From Labrenzia sp. DG1229 (GTDB lineage Bacteria; Pseudomonadota; Alphaproteobacteria; Rhizobiales; Stappiaceae), in the NCBI RefSeq assembly GCF_000521215.1, contig NZ_KI928919.1:499442-563441 (forward strand): a stretch of DNA of 64,000 nucleotides, given 5' to 3'. Under the pieces are notes generated by a model. That model was not told where the DNA came from, ran no database searches, and was given only the letters and a program-made list of their open reading frames with translations. Below are positions 16,075 to 25,075 of this stretch, piece by piece. A program made the translations under genes and the position numbers. Numbering within the stretch: the stretch's first letter is position 1; each line of letters opens with the position of its first letter.

Positions 16075-17544
16075 ATGGCAATTCCAGCCGAAACGTTTTT
16101 TCTGCGCCCAGACACCGAAACGTCGCTCCAGCAACAGATCCAGCGGCTTATCGTTGAAGCCATCCTGTCGGGTCGCTGTCTGCCTGGTGAAAAGATGCCG
16201 TCCAGCCGAAAACTGGCTGAGCATCTGGGTGTCGCCCGGATAACAGTCACAATCGCCTATACCGAGCTTGTCTCCAACGAATATCTCGTTTCCAAGGGTC
16301 GCTCCGGCTACTTCGTTTCCCAGTCCGCACCAAGCCGGCCGAAATTCAACCTGCCGGATCAAGCCGACAAAACACAGGTGGACTGGACCCGGACCATCGG
16401 GCAGCGGTTTTCCGAACACGTTCCCCTGGTGCGACCGGACAACTGGCGCGATTACAAGTACCCGTTCATCTACGGTCAGTCAGACGCCAGGCTATTCGAC
16501 CATCACAACTGGAGAAACTGTGCGCTGAAGGCAGTCGGCCGCAAGGATTTCGACACGCTGGCGACAGATTACTACGAGCGTGACGATCCCATGCTCGTCG
16601 AGTTCATTTTGCGGCAGATCCTGCCACGGCGTGCAATCACCGCACGGCCGGAAGAGATCCTGATCACGATGGGCGCGCAGCATGCGCTCTGGATCACCGC
16701 TCAAATCCTGTTGACGCAGCGGCGCACGGCGGCAATCGAAAACCCCTGTTATCCCGGGCTGCGACAGATCCTTAGCCAGACCCGCTGCAACACCGTATCG
16801 GTAGATGTCGACGCCGCAGGCCTTCCACCGGAAAACCTGCCGGAGACTCTTGACGTTGTCTTCACGACACCCAGTCATCACTGTCCGACAAATGCCACAA
16901 TGCCCGTTTCCCGCCGGGAGCGCCTGCTGGATCTTGCTGCCCGAAAGGGTTTCATCATCGTGGAAGACGACTACGAATTCGAAATTTCCTTTCTGAAATC
17001 TCCATCACCGGCCTTGAAGTCGCTCGACCCGACCGGATCGGTCATCTATGTCGGTTCATTCTCAAAATCACTCTTTCCGGGCCTGCGGCTCGGGTATCTG
17101 GTCGCGTCGGAACCCTTTATCCGTGAAGCACGGGCACTGCGTTCACTCGTCCTTCGACACCCTCCCGGACTCATCCAGCGCACCGCCGCCTATTTTCTGT
17201 CGTTGGGCCATTACGACGCCCAGATTGCGCGGATGGGCAGGATCTACCGCAAAAGAAGATCCATCATGGAGCAGAGCCTGCACGAGAACGGCCTGACCCA
17301 GACCGGCCAGGGAACTTTCGGTGGCTCCTCATTCTGGATGCGTGCGCCGAATAGTGCCGACAGTTCGAAGCTGGCGATGAAACTCCGGCAGGACGGCGTT
17401 CTGATCGAGGCTGGGCGCGCCTTTTTTTCCGAAGGCGAAGAGCAGCCCGGATACTACCGCCTCGCCTATTCTTCCATTGCCTCGGCCCGGATTCCAGACG
17501 GCATTTCGCACCTTGCCAAGAGGCTCGAAGAAGCAGTTCCGTAG
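16075..17544 (+). CDS. tauR: MocR-type (GntR plus aminotransferase) regulator of taurine use
   Basis: 489 residues in the MocR layout. The GntR winged helix covers about 15-80 (GEKMPSSRKLAEHLGVARIT). A linker and a class I aminotransferase-like domain follow, with the PLP lysine at 331 in YVGSFSKSLFPG and EDDYEFEISF before it. In Rhodobacter capsulatus and relatives TauR activates taurine genes in response to taurine and PLP. It sits between tpa and the downstream cassette and carries its own site at 16041-16072. It is very unlikely to be PdxR, since no vitamin B6 gene is near. Confidence 0.9.
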   Translation: MAIPAETFFLRPDTETSLQQQIQRLIVEAILSGRCLPGEKMPSSRKLAEHLGVARITVTIAYTELVSNEYLVSKGRSGYFVSQSAPSRPKFNLPDQADKTQVDWTRTIGQRFSEHVPLVRPDNWRDYKYPFIYGQSDARLFDHHNWRNCALKAVGRKDFDTLATDYYERDDPMLVEFILRQILPRRAITARPEEILITMGAQHALWITAQILLTQRRTAAIENPCYPGLRQILSQTRCNTVSVDVDAAGLPPENLPETLDVVFTTPSHHCPTNATMPVSRRERLLDLAARKGFIIVEDDYEFEISFLKSPSPALKSLDPTGSVIYVGSFSKSLFPGLRLGYLVASEPFIREARALRSLVLRHPPGLIQRTAAYFLSLGHYDAQIARMGRIYRKRRSIMEQSLHENGLTQTGQGTFGGSSFWMRAPNSADSSKLAMKLRQDGVLIEAGRAFFSEGEEQPGYYRLAYSSIASARIPDGISHLAKRLEEAVP

Positions 17545-17610
17545 GTTGCTTTTTCACGGCTGAAATCTTCCTCCGACACCCGTCACGGGAACGCGACTGA
17601 AAAAATTCAA

Positions 17611-17680
17611 TCGCTCGTGAAATTTTTGTTGATTTTTTCATTTCGAGACGTGAAATTATCTTCAATATTTTCACGAGCGA
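17611..17680. promoter_or_regulatory. Inverted repeat operator before the HTH-cupin gene
   Basis: TCGCTCGTGAAA (17611-17622) and TTTCACGAGCGA (17669-17680) form a perfect 12-bp inverted repeat ending just before the start of the regulator gene. A third partial copy with the core CGTGAAATT sits between them near 17649. Self-control by the HTH-cupin protein, and control of the demethylation cassette, are inferred from position. Confidence 0.7.
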
Positions 17681-17686
17681 ACCGAC

Positions 17687-18244
17687 ATGATGAACAGCAA
17701 CAGTTTGGGCGAAGACCTCAGGGCACTCAGAGGGGCCCGGAAAATGACGCTTGAGGATCTTGCCCAGAAACTCGGGCGTTCGGTCGGCTGGCTCTCACAG
17801 ATCGAACGGGATATCTCCACGCCGCGTCTGTCCGACCTGCGGCAGATTGCAGATGTTTTCAACGTACCGCTGTCGATTTTTTTCGGCAGTACTGAAGCAC
17901 CGGACGAAGAAAAGGGCCGTATCGTACGCTCTACCGCGCGCCGCGTGATCGGAGAACGGGACGCCGGTCTCGTCGAAACTCTTGTGTCTCCTGACCTGAC
18001 CGACAGTTTCGAAATGATCCACTCGACGTTTCAACCGGGATCGCGACGCAGCAAACCGATCTCGCGCGCCACGCAGGAAGTCGCCTACATGATTTCCGGC
18101 AAACTGGACATCTGGCTGAACGAAGACGAATTCACAGTCGAAGCCGGAGACAGTTTTCGTATCCGCAACGCATCCTATCGCTGGGCCAATCCCTATTCCG
18201 AACCCGCAGTCGCCGTCTGGGTCATTTCCCCGCCGGTCTACTGA
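17687..18244 (+). CDS. HTH-cupin (XRE family) transcriptional regulator
   Basis: 185 residues: an XRE helix-turn-helix at about 8-65 (MTLEDLAQKLGRSVGWLSQIERD) followed by a cupin ligand domain (EVAYMISGKLDIWLNEDEF, EAGDSFRIRNASYRWANP). Such regulators often sense the substrate or product of the adjacent operon, for example in polyamine or amine catabolism. It starts 28 bases before the first dehydrogenase gene and has a striking inverted repeat in front. Either of two adjacent ATG codons may start it. Confidence 0.9.
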   Translation: MMNSNSLGEDLRALRGARKMTLEDLAQKLGRSVGWLSQIERDISTPRLSDLRQIADVFNVPLSIFFGSTEAPDEEKGRIVRSTARRVIGERDAGLVETLVSPDLTDSFEMIHSTFQPGSRRSKPISRATQEVAYMISGKLDIWLNEDEFTVEAGDSFRIRNASYRWANPYSEPAVAVWVISPPVY

Positions 18245-18271
18245 CCCTTTTTCGAGAAGGAAATCCGAATA

Positions 18272-20713
18272 ATGTCCGTCCCGTCTACAGCCCGTGTCGT
18301 TATTGTCGGCGGTGGTATTGTCGGTGTGTCCACCCTTTATCACCTGGCCAAGAACGGCTGGTCTGACTGCGTCCTCCTGGAAAAGAACGAGCTCACCGCG
18401 GGCTCCACCTGGCATGCCGCCGGCAACTGCCCGAATTTTTCAGGCAGCTACGGCATCATGAACATGCAGCGATATGCGCTGGAACTCTATCGAGGCCTTG
18501 CCGACGAGGTCGACTATCCGCTGAACTATCACGTCAGCGGTTCTCTGCGGCTGGCACATAGCCATGAGCGGATGATGGAATTCGACCATGTTGCCGGAAT
18601 GGCGCGGCACATGGGCCTTGAAATGGAAATGTGCACACCGCAGCAATTGCAGGAACGCTACCCCTTCCTTGAACTTCACGATCTCGAAGGTGGCCTCTGG
18701 GATCCGCTGGACGGTGACATTGACCCTGCCCAGGTCACACAGGCGCTGGCAAAGGGAGCGCGTACCCACGGCGCCAAGATCCTGCGCTTTACACCCGCGA
18801 CCGGTGTCAGCCGCGAAAACGGTGAGTGGATCGTGCACACTGAAAAGGGAGACATCCGCTGCGAATACGTCGTCAATGCCGCCGGCTACTATGCCGAACG
18901 GGTCGGCGAATGGTTCCTGCCTTTTGGCGGCCGCCAGGTTCCGATGGCCGTGATGAGCCATCAATACTTCCTGACCGAACCGGTTCCGGAAATCGCTGAA
19001 TGGAGCGAAAAAAACGGCCGCAAGCTGCCGCTGCTGCGTGATGTGGACACGTCCTACTATCTGCGCCAGGAAACCACCGGCTTCAATCTTGGGCCTTACG
19101 AACGCAATTGCCAGACAGCCTGGACGAGAGCCGATGACCCGATGCCGGACGACTTCAGTTTTCAGCTCTATCCCGACGACCTCGATCGTCTGGAATGGTA
19201 CATCGAAGATGCCATGGCGCGCGTTCCCCTTCTTGGAACGCAAGGGGTCAGCCGCAACATCAACGGTCCCATCCCCTATGCACCTGACGGTCTGCCCATG
19301 GTCGGCCCGATGCCAGGCGTCCCCAACGCATTCGAGGCCCATACCTTCACATTCGGGATCGCTCAGGGCGGTGGCGCCGGCAAGGTCGCAGCCGAGTGGA
19401 TCATGCATGGCGCGACGGAATGGGACATGTGGTGTGTCGACCCGCGGCGCTACACGGATTACACGGACAAGCAGTACTGCATTGACAAGGCCAAGGAGGT
19501 CTACGGCCATGAATATGCAATGCATTTTCCGCATCATGAATGGCCGGCAGCCCGTAACAGGAAGACCTCGCCCAACAATGCCAGGATCCTGGAACTCGGT
19601 GGCCAGATGGGGAGCTACAACGGCTGGGAACGGGCCAACTGGTTCGCAAGGCCAGGGGACGACACGTCCGAAGAGGCGACGCAAACCTGGTCCCGTTCGG
19701 GTCCCTGGGAACCTCGCGTTCGCGAAGAGTGCGAAGCTGTGCGCGACACGGTCGGTGTTCTGGATCTCTGCGGTTTTTCCCGCTTCAGCCTGTCCGGGGA
19801 AGGCGCTGCCGAGTGGTTGCGCGGAAAAATCGCCGGTGGTCTGCCCAAGTCCGGACGCATGAACCTTGGCTATTTTCCGGACAACCGGGGGCGCGTACTG
19901 ACCGAAATGTCGATCGTCCGGCATGGCGACGACGACTTCACGGTCATCACGGCCGCCGTTGCCCAATGGCATGACTTCGAGGTCCTCAAATCGGATCTGC
20001 CAGATGGACTGACGCTCGCCGACCGTACCAGAGACATGACGACCCTCATTGTTTCAGGACCGAAGTCCAGGGATCTCCTGAGCAACCTCACGGATGCCGA
20101 TCTCGGTCTTGGCTGGCTGACCCATCAGCAGACCACGGTTGCCGGAAAACCGGCCATGCTTGTCCGGGTCTCGTTCGCCGGCGAGCTTGGATGGGAAGTC
20201 CATGCGGATATGGCGGACATGCCCGCGATTTACGAGGCCGTCCTCGACAACGGTGCCAGGCCATTCGGAATGTATGCGCTCAATGCACTGCGTCTTGAGA
20301 AGGGCTACCGCGCCTGGAAGGGTGACCTTTCTACCGATTACACCCTTTTCGAGAGCGGCCTCGGACGTTTCGTGAAACTCGACAAACCCCAGGATTTCCC
20401 GGGGAAACAGGCTCTCCAGATCGAAAAGCAGCAAGGCCCAGCCAAGGGCTTCGTGACGCTGACGGTCGATGCCGGGGATCTTGATGCGCCGTATATGTCC
20501 AGCATCTGGAAAGGCGATGAGATTGTCGGTGAGGTGACCTCCTGCGGCTGGGGCTACAGGGTCAACACCTGTATCGCACTCGGCGTCGTGCGATCCGGCC
20601 TGGACGCGCCCGGCACCGACCTCGAGGTCGAAATCTACGGACAGAGATACAAGGCCGTCGTTCAGCCGGATCAACCGCTTTGGGACCCGGAAAACGAACG
20701 GCTTCGGGCGTGA
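18272..20713 (+). CDS. FAD-dependent dimethylglycine/sarcosine dehydrogenase-like protein with GcvT domain (copy 1)
   Basis: 813 residues. Rossmann FAD motif at 8-25 (VVIVGGGIVGVSTLYHL); TAGSTWHAAG with His48, which in dimethylglycine and sarcosine dehydrogenases carries FAD covalently. The DAO-type oxidase half runs to about 430 and a tetrahydrofolate-binding GcvT half follows (RVSFAGELGWEVHADM). The family oxidatively removes N-methyl groups and passes the carbon to folate. It heads a three-gene cassette with an MttB homologue and a second 813-residue paralogue, all inside the taurine locus. Either betaine-derived dimethylglycine or N-methylated taurine is a possible substrate. Confidence 0.88.
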   Translation: MSVPSTARVVIVGGGIVGVSTLYHLAKNGWSDCVLLEKNELTAGSTWHAAGNCPNFSGSYGIMNMQRYALELYRGLADEVDYPLNYHVSGSLRLAHSHERMMEFDHVAGMARHMGLEMEMCTPQQLQERYPFLELHDLEGGLWDPLDGDIDPAQVTQALAKGARTHGAKILRFTPATGVSRENGEWIVHTEKGDIRCEYVVNAAGYYAERVGEWFLPFGGRQVPMAVMSHQYFLTEPVPEIAEWSEKNGRKLPLLRDVDTSYYLRQETTGFNLGPYERNCQTAWTRADDPMPDDFSFQLYPDDLDRLEWYIEDAMARVPLLGTQGVSRNINGPIPYAPDGLPMVGPMPGVPNAFEAHTFTFGIAQGGGAGKVAAEWIMHGATEWDMWCVDPRRYTDYTDKQYCIDKAKEVYGHEYAMHFPHHEWPAARNRKTSPNNARILELGGQMGSYNGWERANWFARPGDDTSEEATQTWSRSGPWEPRVREECEAVRDTVGVLDLCGFSRFSLSGEGAAEWLRGKIAGGLPKSGRMNLGYFPDNRGRVLTEMSIVRHGDDDFTVITAAVAQWHDFEVLKSDLPDGLTLADRTRDMTTLIVSGPKSRDLLSNLTDADLGLGWLTHQQTTVAGKPAMLVRVSFAGELGWEVHADMADMPAIYEAVLDNGARPFGMYALNALRLEKGYRAWKGDLSTDYTLFESGLGRFVKLDKPQDFPGKQALQIEKQQGPAKGFVTLTVDAGDLDAPYMSSIWKGDEIVGEVTSCGWGYRVNTCIALGVVRSGLDAPGTDLEVEIYGQRYKAVVQPDQPLWDPENERLRA

Positions 20714-20768
20714 GCCGGACTGCCGAAGAATACTGCAACCAGTCGGCATTGAAATCGGAGGAATGTGC

Positions 20769-22319
20769 ATGACCGGGAGTGAAGTCAAACAGCGCCGCCG
20801 TTCCGGTGGGCGTTCTGCCCGCACGGCAGCGCGTGCGCGTCCGCTCGACGAAGCGATCCGGCCGGTCCGGCCGGGCATGCCGGGCGGGCAGCTCCGGCCG
20901 TTGAAGGAAACGGACGTCGAGCGCATCAACGAGGCCGCTCTGCAGGCTCTGGAGGAGATCGGTTTCGGCTCCGCTCCGGCTTCCGGGCGAGCCTATCTCA
21001 AAGAGGCCGGTGCGATCGAGGGGGATGACGGGCGAATTCGTTTTCCGCGCGCGCTTGTCGAGGACATGCTCGCAAAGGCGGCCCGGAACCTCACCCTGCA
21101 CGGCAGGGATCCGAAATTCGACCTGAACCTGTCGGGCACGAATGTTCACTACGGCACGGCAGGTGCCGCGGTTCATATCGTCGATCCGAAGACCGGCGAC
21201 TACAGGCACCCGACAGTTCAGGATCTCTACGATGCAGCTCGCCTGGTTCAACGGCTGGACAATGTGCACTTCTTTCAGCGCCCCCTTGTCTGCCGCGAAT
21301 TCGAATCGTCTCGAGAACTTGACATAAACACTGTCTACGCAGCGTGCGCAGGGACAACGAAGCACATCGGAACCTCGTTCACCGAGGCCGCCAATGTGGC
21401 TCCGGCCATGGAGTTGCTGCACAAGATCGCCGGCGGTGAGGACGCCTGGCGGGAGCGCCCGTTCGTCTCGAACTCCAATTGTTTTGTTGTGCCTCCCCTG
21501 ACCTTCGCCGAGGAAAGCTGTGAGGTGATGGAAGCGTGCATTCAAGCGGGAATGCCAGTGCTGCTGCTGTCGGCCGGTCAGGCCGGGGCAACCGCACCCG
21601 CGCCTATCGCAACGGCTGTCGTGCAGGCTGTTGCTGAATGTCTTGCCGGCGTTGTTTATGTCAATGCCATCAAACCCGGCCATCCTGCCCTGTTCGGAAC
21701 CTGGCCATTTGTCAGCGACTTGCGGACCGGTGCGATGTCCGGCGGCAGCGGCGAACAGGCCCTGCTGAGTTCCGCGTGCGCGCAGATGCATCAGTTCTAC
21801 GGCCTGCCGGGCGGAGCGGCAGCCGGGATCGCCGACAGCAAGTTGCCGGACATGCAGGCCGGCTGGGAACAGGGCATCAGCAATGTCATGGCAGGGCTGT
21901 CCGGTCTCAACATGGTCTATGAGGCTGTCGGCATGCATGCATCGCTCCTCGGTTTCTGCCTGGAGTCCCTTGTGCTCGGCAACGATATGCTTGGTCAGGT
22001 CTTGCGCTGCGTTCGCGGCATTGATGTCAAGGACGAGTTCGTCAACATCGATGTCATACGGTCGGTGGTACTCGACGGTCCTGGCCACTATCTCGGCCAT
22101 GACCAGACGCTTCAACTGATGCAGAGCGAATATGTCTATCCCGACATTGCGGACCGTGCGAGCCCGAAGGAATGGGAGGAACGCGGCAGACCCCGTCTGC
22201 TCGACAGCGCCCAGGAAAAGATGCGCAGCATCCTTGCAGACGACGGGCACACGATCGACGCAGCGACCGAAGAAGCGTTACGGGCAGTCCTGCCCCTGGC
22301 TGAACTTTCAAGGCCCTGA
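20769..22319 (+). CDS. Trimethylamine methyltransferase (MttB) family protein, non-pyrrolysine type
   Basis: 516 residues. The second of two nearby ATGs (20769) is chosen because GGAGGA at 20757-20762 touches the first. The protein belongs to the MttB superfamily; there is no in-frame amber codon, so it is of the non-pyrrolysine type, which includes glycine betaine methyltransferase MtgB. Those enzymes demethylate a quaternary amine onto a corrinoid protein. No corrinoid protein gene is in the window. It lies between two dehydrogenases expected to act on di- and monomethylamines, so a trimethylated substrate such as glycine betaine, proline betaine or taurine betaine fits. Confidence 0.85.
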   Translation: MTGSEVKQRRRSGGRSARTAARARPLDEAIRPVRPGMPGGQLRPLKETDVERINEAALQALEEIGFGSAPASGRAYLKEAGAIEGDDGRIRFPRALVEDMLAKAARNLTLHGRDPKFDLNLSGTNVHYGTAGAAVHIVDPKTGDYRHPTVQDLYDAARLVQRLDNVHFFQRPLVCREFESSRELDINTVYAACAGTTKHIGTSFTEAANVAPAMELLHKIAGGEDAWRERPFVSNSNCFVVPPLTFAEESCEVMEACIQAGMPVLLLSAGQAGATAPAPIATAVVQAVAECLAGVVYVNAIKPGHPALFGTWPFVSDLRTGAMSGGSGEQALLSSACAQMHQFYGLPGGAAAGIADSKLPDMQAGWEQGISNVMAGLSGLNMVYEAVGMHASLLGFCLESLVLGNDMLGQVLRCVRGIDVKDEFVNIDVIRSVVLDGPGHYLGHDQTLQLMQSEYVYPDIADRASPKEWEERGRPRLLDSAQEKMRSILADDGHTIDAATEEALRAVLPLAELSRP

Positions 22320-22361
22320 AGGCAACCCATCTCAAAAAACCAAGAACAGAAAGAGCATAAA

Positions 22362-24803
22362 GTGACACCTCCATCAAAAGCCCGCGTCGTCATCATCGGC
22401 GGTGGCGTTGTCGGATGTTCCGTCGCCTATCACCTGACCAAGAAAGGCTGGACCGATGTTGTCCTCCTGGAACGCAAGCAACTGACTTCAGGCACCACCT
22501 GGCATGCAGCCGGACTGATCGCCCAGTTGCGGGCGACGGAAAACATGACGCGTCTCGCCAAATACAGTCAGGAGCTCTATGGCAATCTCGAAGCGGAAAC
22601 GGAGGTCGCGACCGGTTTCCGCCGCTGCGGCTCGATCACCGTGGCACTGACCGAAGAACGCAAGGAGGAGATTTTTCGTCAGGCTTCGATGGCACGGGCG
22701 TTTGGTGTGCAGGTGGAAGAAATCACGCCTGGCGAGGTGAAATCGCGCTACGGGCACCTGAACACCGACGGCATTGTCGCCGGTGTTTACCTGCCGCTCG
22801 ACGGTCAGGGCGACCCCGCCAATATTGCGCTGGCGCTGGCGAAAGGTGCCCGCATGGGCGGTGCAAAAGTGATGGAGCGTGTCAAGGTTACCGGTCTGCA
22901 GAAATCCGGTCGCCGGGTCACCGGTGTCGAATGGCAATCGGCGGCAGGCAACGGCACAATCGAGTGCGATCACGTGGTCAATTGCGGTGGCATGTGGGGA
23001 CATGAACTGGGCCGCATGGCAGGCGTCAACGTACCCCTGCACGCGTGCGAGCATTTCTATATCGTTACCGACAGCGTTCCCGGACTGACGCACCTGCCTG
23101 TCCTCAGGGTCCCTGACGAGTGCGCCTACTACAAGGAAGACGCCGGCAAGATTCTTCTGGGAGCTTTCGAACCGAATGCCAAGCCCTGGGGCATGAACGG
23201 CATTTCGGACGATTTTGAATTCGATCAGCTGCCGGAAGATTTCGACCATTTCGAACCCATTCTGGAAGCAGCGGTCAACCGCTTGCCGCTGCTTGCAGAA
23301 ACCGGCATTCATACTTTCTTCAACGGACCGGAAAGTTTCACACCGGACGATGCCTATCACCTGGGTCTGGCACCGGAAATGGACAATGTCTGGGTGGCCG
23401 CGGGGTTCAATTCCATCGGCATCCAGTCTGCGGGCGGTGCGGGAATGGCGCTGTCCGAATGGATGGAGACCGGAGAAAAGCCGTTTGACCTCGGCGACGT
23501 CGATGTTTCCCGCATGCAGCCCTTTCAGGGCAACCGCCACTATCTGTTCGAGCGTTCCAAGGAAACGCTCGGCCTGCTCTATGCAGATCATTTCCCCTAT
23601 CGGCAGAAGGCAACGGCAAGGGGCGTGCGCCGGACACCGCTCCACGAGCATCTCAAGGCACAAGGTGCCGTTTTCGGTGAACTGGCGGGATGGGAGCGGG
23701 CCAACTGGTTTGCCGACGAAGGCCAGGAGCGCGAATACCGCTATACGTGGAAACGGCAAAACTGGTTCGACAATGCCGCACGCGAACACTTGGCAGTCCG
23801 CGAGAATGTCGGCATCTACGACATGTCGTCCTTCGGCAAGATCCGTGTCGAGGGACCCGATGCCGAAGCCTTCCTGAACTTTGTCGGCGGTGGCGACTAT
23901 TCCGTGCCGGACGGCAAGATCGTCTATACGCAGCTGTTGAACGATCGCGGCGGCATAGAAGCCGATGTGACGGTGACCCGCCTCTCTGAGACCGCCTATC
24001 TGGTCGTCACTCCGGCGGCAACACGCCTTGCCGACGAAACCTGGCTGCGGCGGCATGTCGGCGACTACAGGGTCGTGATCACCGATGTTACCGCCGGCGA
24101 AGCGGTTCTGGCCGTCATGGGACCGAATTCGCGGGCGCTCCTGCAAAAGGTCTCGCCGAACGATTTCAGCAACATCGTCAACCCGTTCGGTACAGCCCGG
24201 GAAATCGAGATCGGCATGGGCCTCGCGCGCGCGCATCGGGTCACCTATGTCGGCGAACTCGGTTGGGAAATCTATGTTTCGTCAGACATGGCCGCGCATG
24301 TGTTCGAAACACTCCACGAAGCGGGCAAGGAGCTAAATGCCAAACTGTGCGGAATGCACATGATGGACTCGTGCCGGATCGAAAAAGGCTTCCGGCACTT
24401 CGGCCATGACATCACGTGCGAAGATCACGTGCTGGAAGCCGGCCTCGGGTTTGCGGTCAAAAGAGACAAGCCCTCGTTCATCGGTCGCGATGCAGTGCTG
24501 CGCAAGCGCGAAGCAGGTCTCAAAAAGCGGCTCGTACAGTTCCGCCTGACCGACCCGGAACCGCTCCTCTACCATGCTGAACCGATCCTGCGGGACGGCA
24601 ATGTGGTCGGTTTTCTGAGCAGCGGAAACTACGGGCATACACTTGGAGGTGCCATTGGCCTCGGATATGTGCCCTGTCCCGGGGAAAGCGTGGAACAACT
24701 GCTGGACTCGTCTTATGAAATCGAAGTCGCAGGCGTGCGGGTCAAGGCCGATGCGTCCCTCAAACCTCTTTATGATCCGAAATCGGAAAGGGTGAAGGTC
24801 TGA
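22362..24803 (+). CDS. FAD-dependent dimethylglycine/sarcosine dehydrogenase-like protein with GcvT domain (copy 2)
   Basis: 813 residues with a GTG start. It has the same layout as the gene at 18272: Rossmann motif VVIIGGGVVGCSVAYHL, TSGTTWHAAG with His48 for covalent FAD, and a C-terminal folate domain (VTYVGELGWEIYVSSD, then CRIEKGFRHFGHD). The two copies are clearly diverged, most visibly after the His48 motif (NCPNFSGSYG in copy 1, LIAQLRATEN in copy 2), which suggests different methylation states or substrates rather than redundancy. It is the last gene of the cassette; a terminator-like hairpin follows 80 bases later. Confidence 0.88.
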   Translation: MTPPSKARVVIIGGGVVGCSVAYHLTKKGWTDVVLLERKQLTSGTTWHAAGLIAQLRATENMTRLAKYSQELYGNLEAETEVATGFRRCGSITVALTEERKEEIFRQASMARAFGVQVEEITPGEVKSRYGHLNTDGIVAGVYLPLDGQGDPANIALALAKGARMGGAKVMERVKVTGLQKSGRRVTGVEWQSAAGNGTIECDHVVNCGGMWGHELGRMAGVNVPLHACEHFYIVTDSVPGLTHLPVLRVPDECAYYKEDAGKILLGAFEPNAKPWGMNGISDDFEFDQLPEDFDHFEPILEAAVNRLPLLAETGIHTFFNGPESFTPDDAYHLGLAPEMDNVWVAAGFNSIGIQSAGGAGMALSEWMETGEKPFDLGDVDVSRMQPFQGNRHYLFERSKETLGLLYADHFPYRQKATARGVRRTPLHEHLKAQGAVFGELAGWERANWFADEGQEREYRYTWKRQNWFDNAAREHLAVRENVGIYDMSSFGKIRVEGPDAEAFLNFVGGGDYSVPDGKIVYTQLLNDRGGIEADVTVTRLSETAYLVVTPAATRLADETWLRRHVGDYRVVITDVTAGEAVLAVMGPNSRALLQKVSPNDFSNIVNPFGTAREIEIGMGLARAHRVTYVGELGWEIYVSSDMAAHVFETLHEAGKELNAKLCGMHMMDSCRIEKGFRHFGHDITCEDHVLEAGLGFAVKRDKPSFIGRDAVLRKREAGLKKRLVQFRLTDPEPLLYHAEPILRDGNVVGFLSSGNYGHTLGGAIGLGYVPCPGESVEQLLDSSYEIEVAGVRVKADASLKPLYDPKSERVKV

Positions 24804-24881
24804 TCAATTGACGTAGAACTCCCTCGAGCGCAGGGCTTCAGCTTCTGAAATTTCAACTTCGTCTCGCCTTTCAATTAATTT

Positions 24882-24905
24882 TTGAGACCTATTGTCTCAA
24901 TTTTT
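24882..24905 (+). terminator. Intrinsic terminator after the demethylation cassette
   Basis: TTGAGAC (24882-24888) and GTCTCAA (24894-24900) form a perfect stem with a five-base loop, followed by TTTTT. It separates the cassette from the xsc operon. Confidence 0.75.
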
Positions 24906-24957
24906 AATATCCGGTAACAATGACCTCACGATGGCGAAGGATCGGATTTGACCTCTT

Positions 24958-24990
24958 CTGGCCTTATGATGCTTCGTAAACTGGCCCTAA
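24958..24990 (+). promoter_or_regulatory. TauR site 3 (direct repeats before xsc)
   Basis: CTGGCCTTAT (24958-24967) and CTGGCCCTAA (24981-24990) are direct repeats with starts 23 bases apart, the same spacing as before tpa. They lie 86 bases upstream of the xsc start. Confidence 0.75.
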
Positions 24991-25075
24991 GAGTGCGATG
25001 GAAAGTCGAGTTAAATCTCTTCCCAACGCATTAATTGCGAAAAGAGATTTTCTTGAATTCACGGGAGTATTCGAC

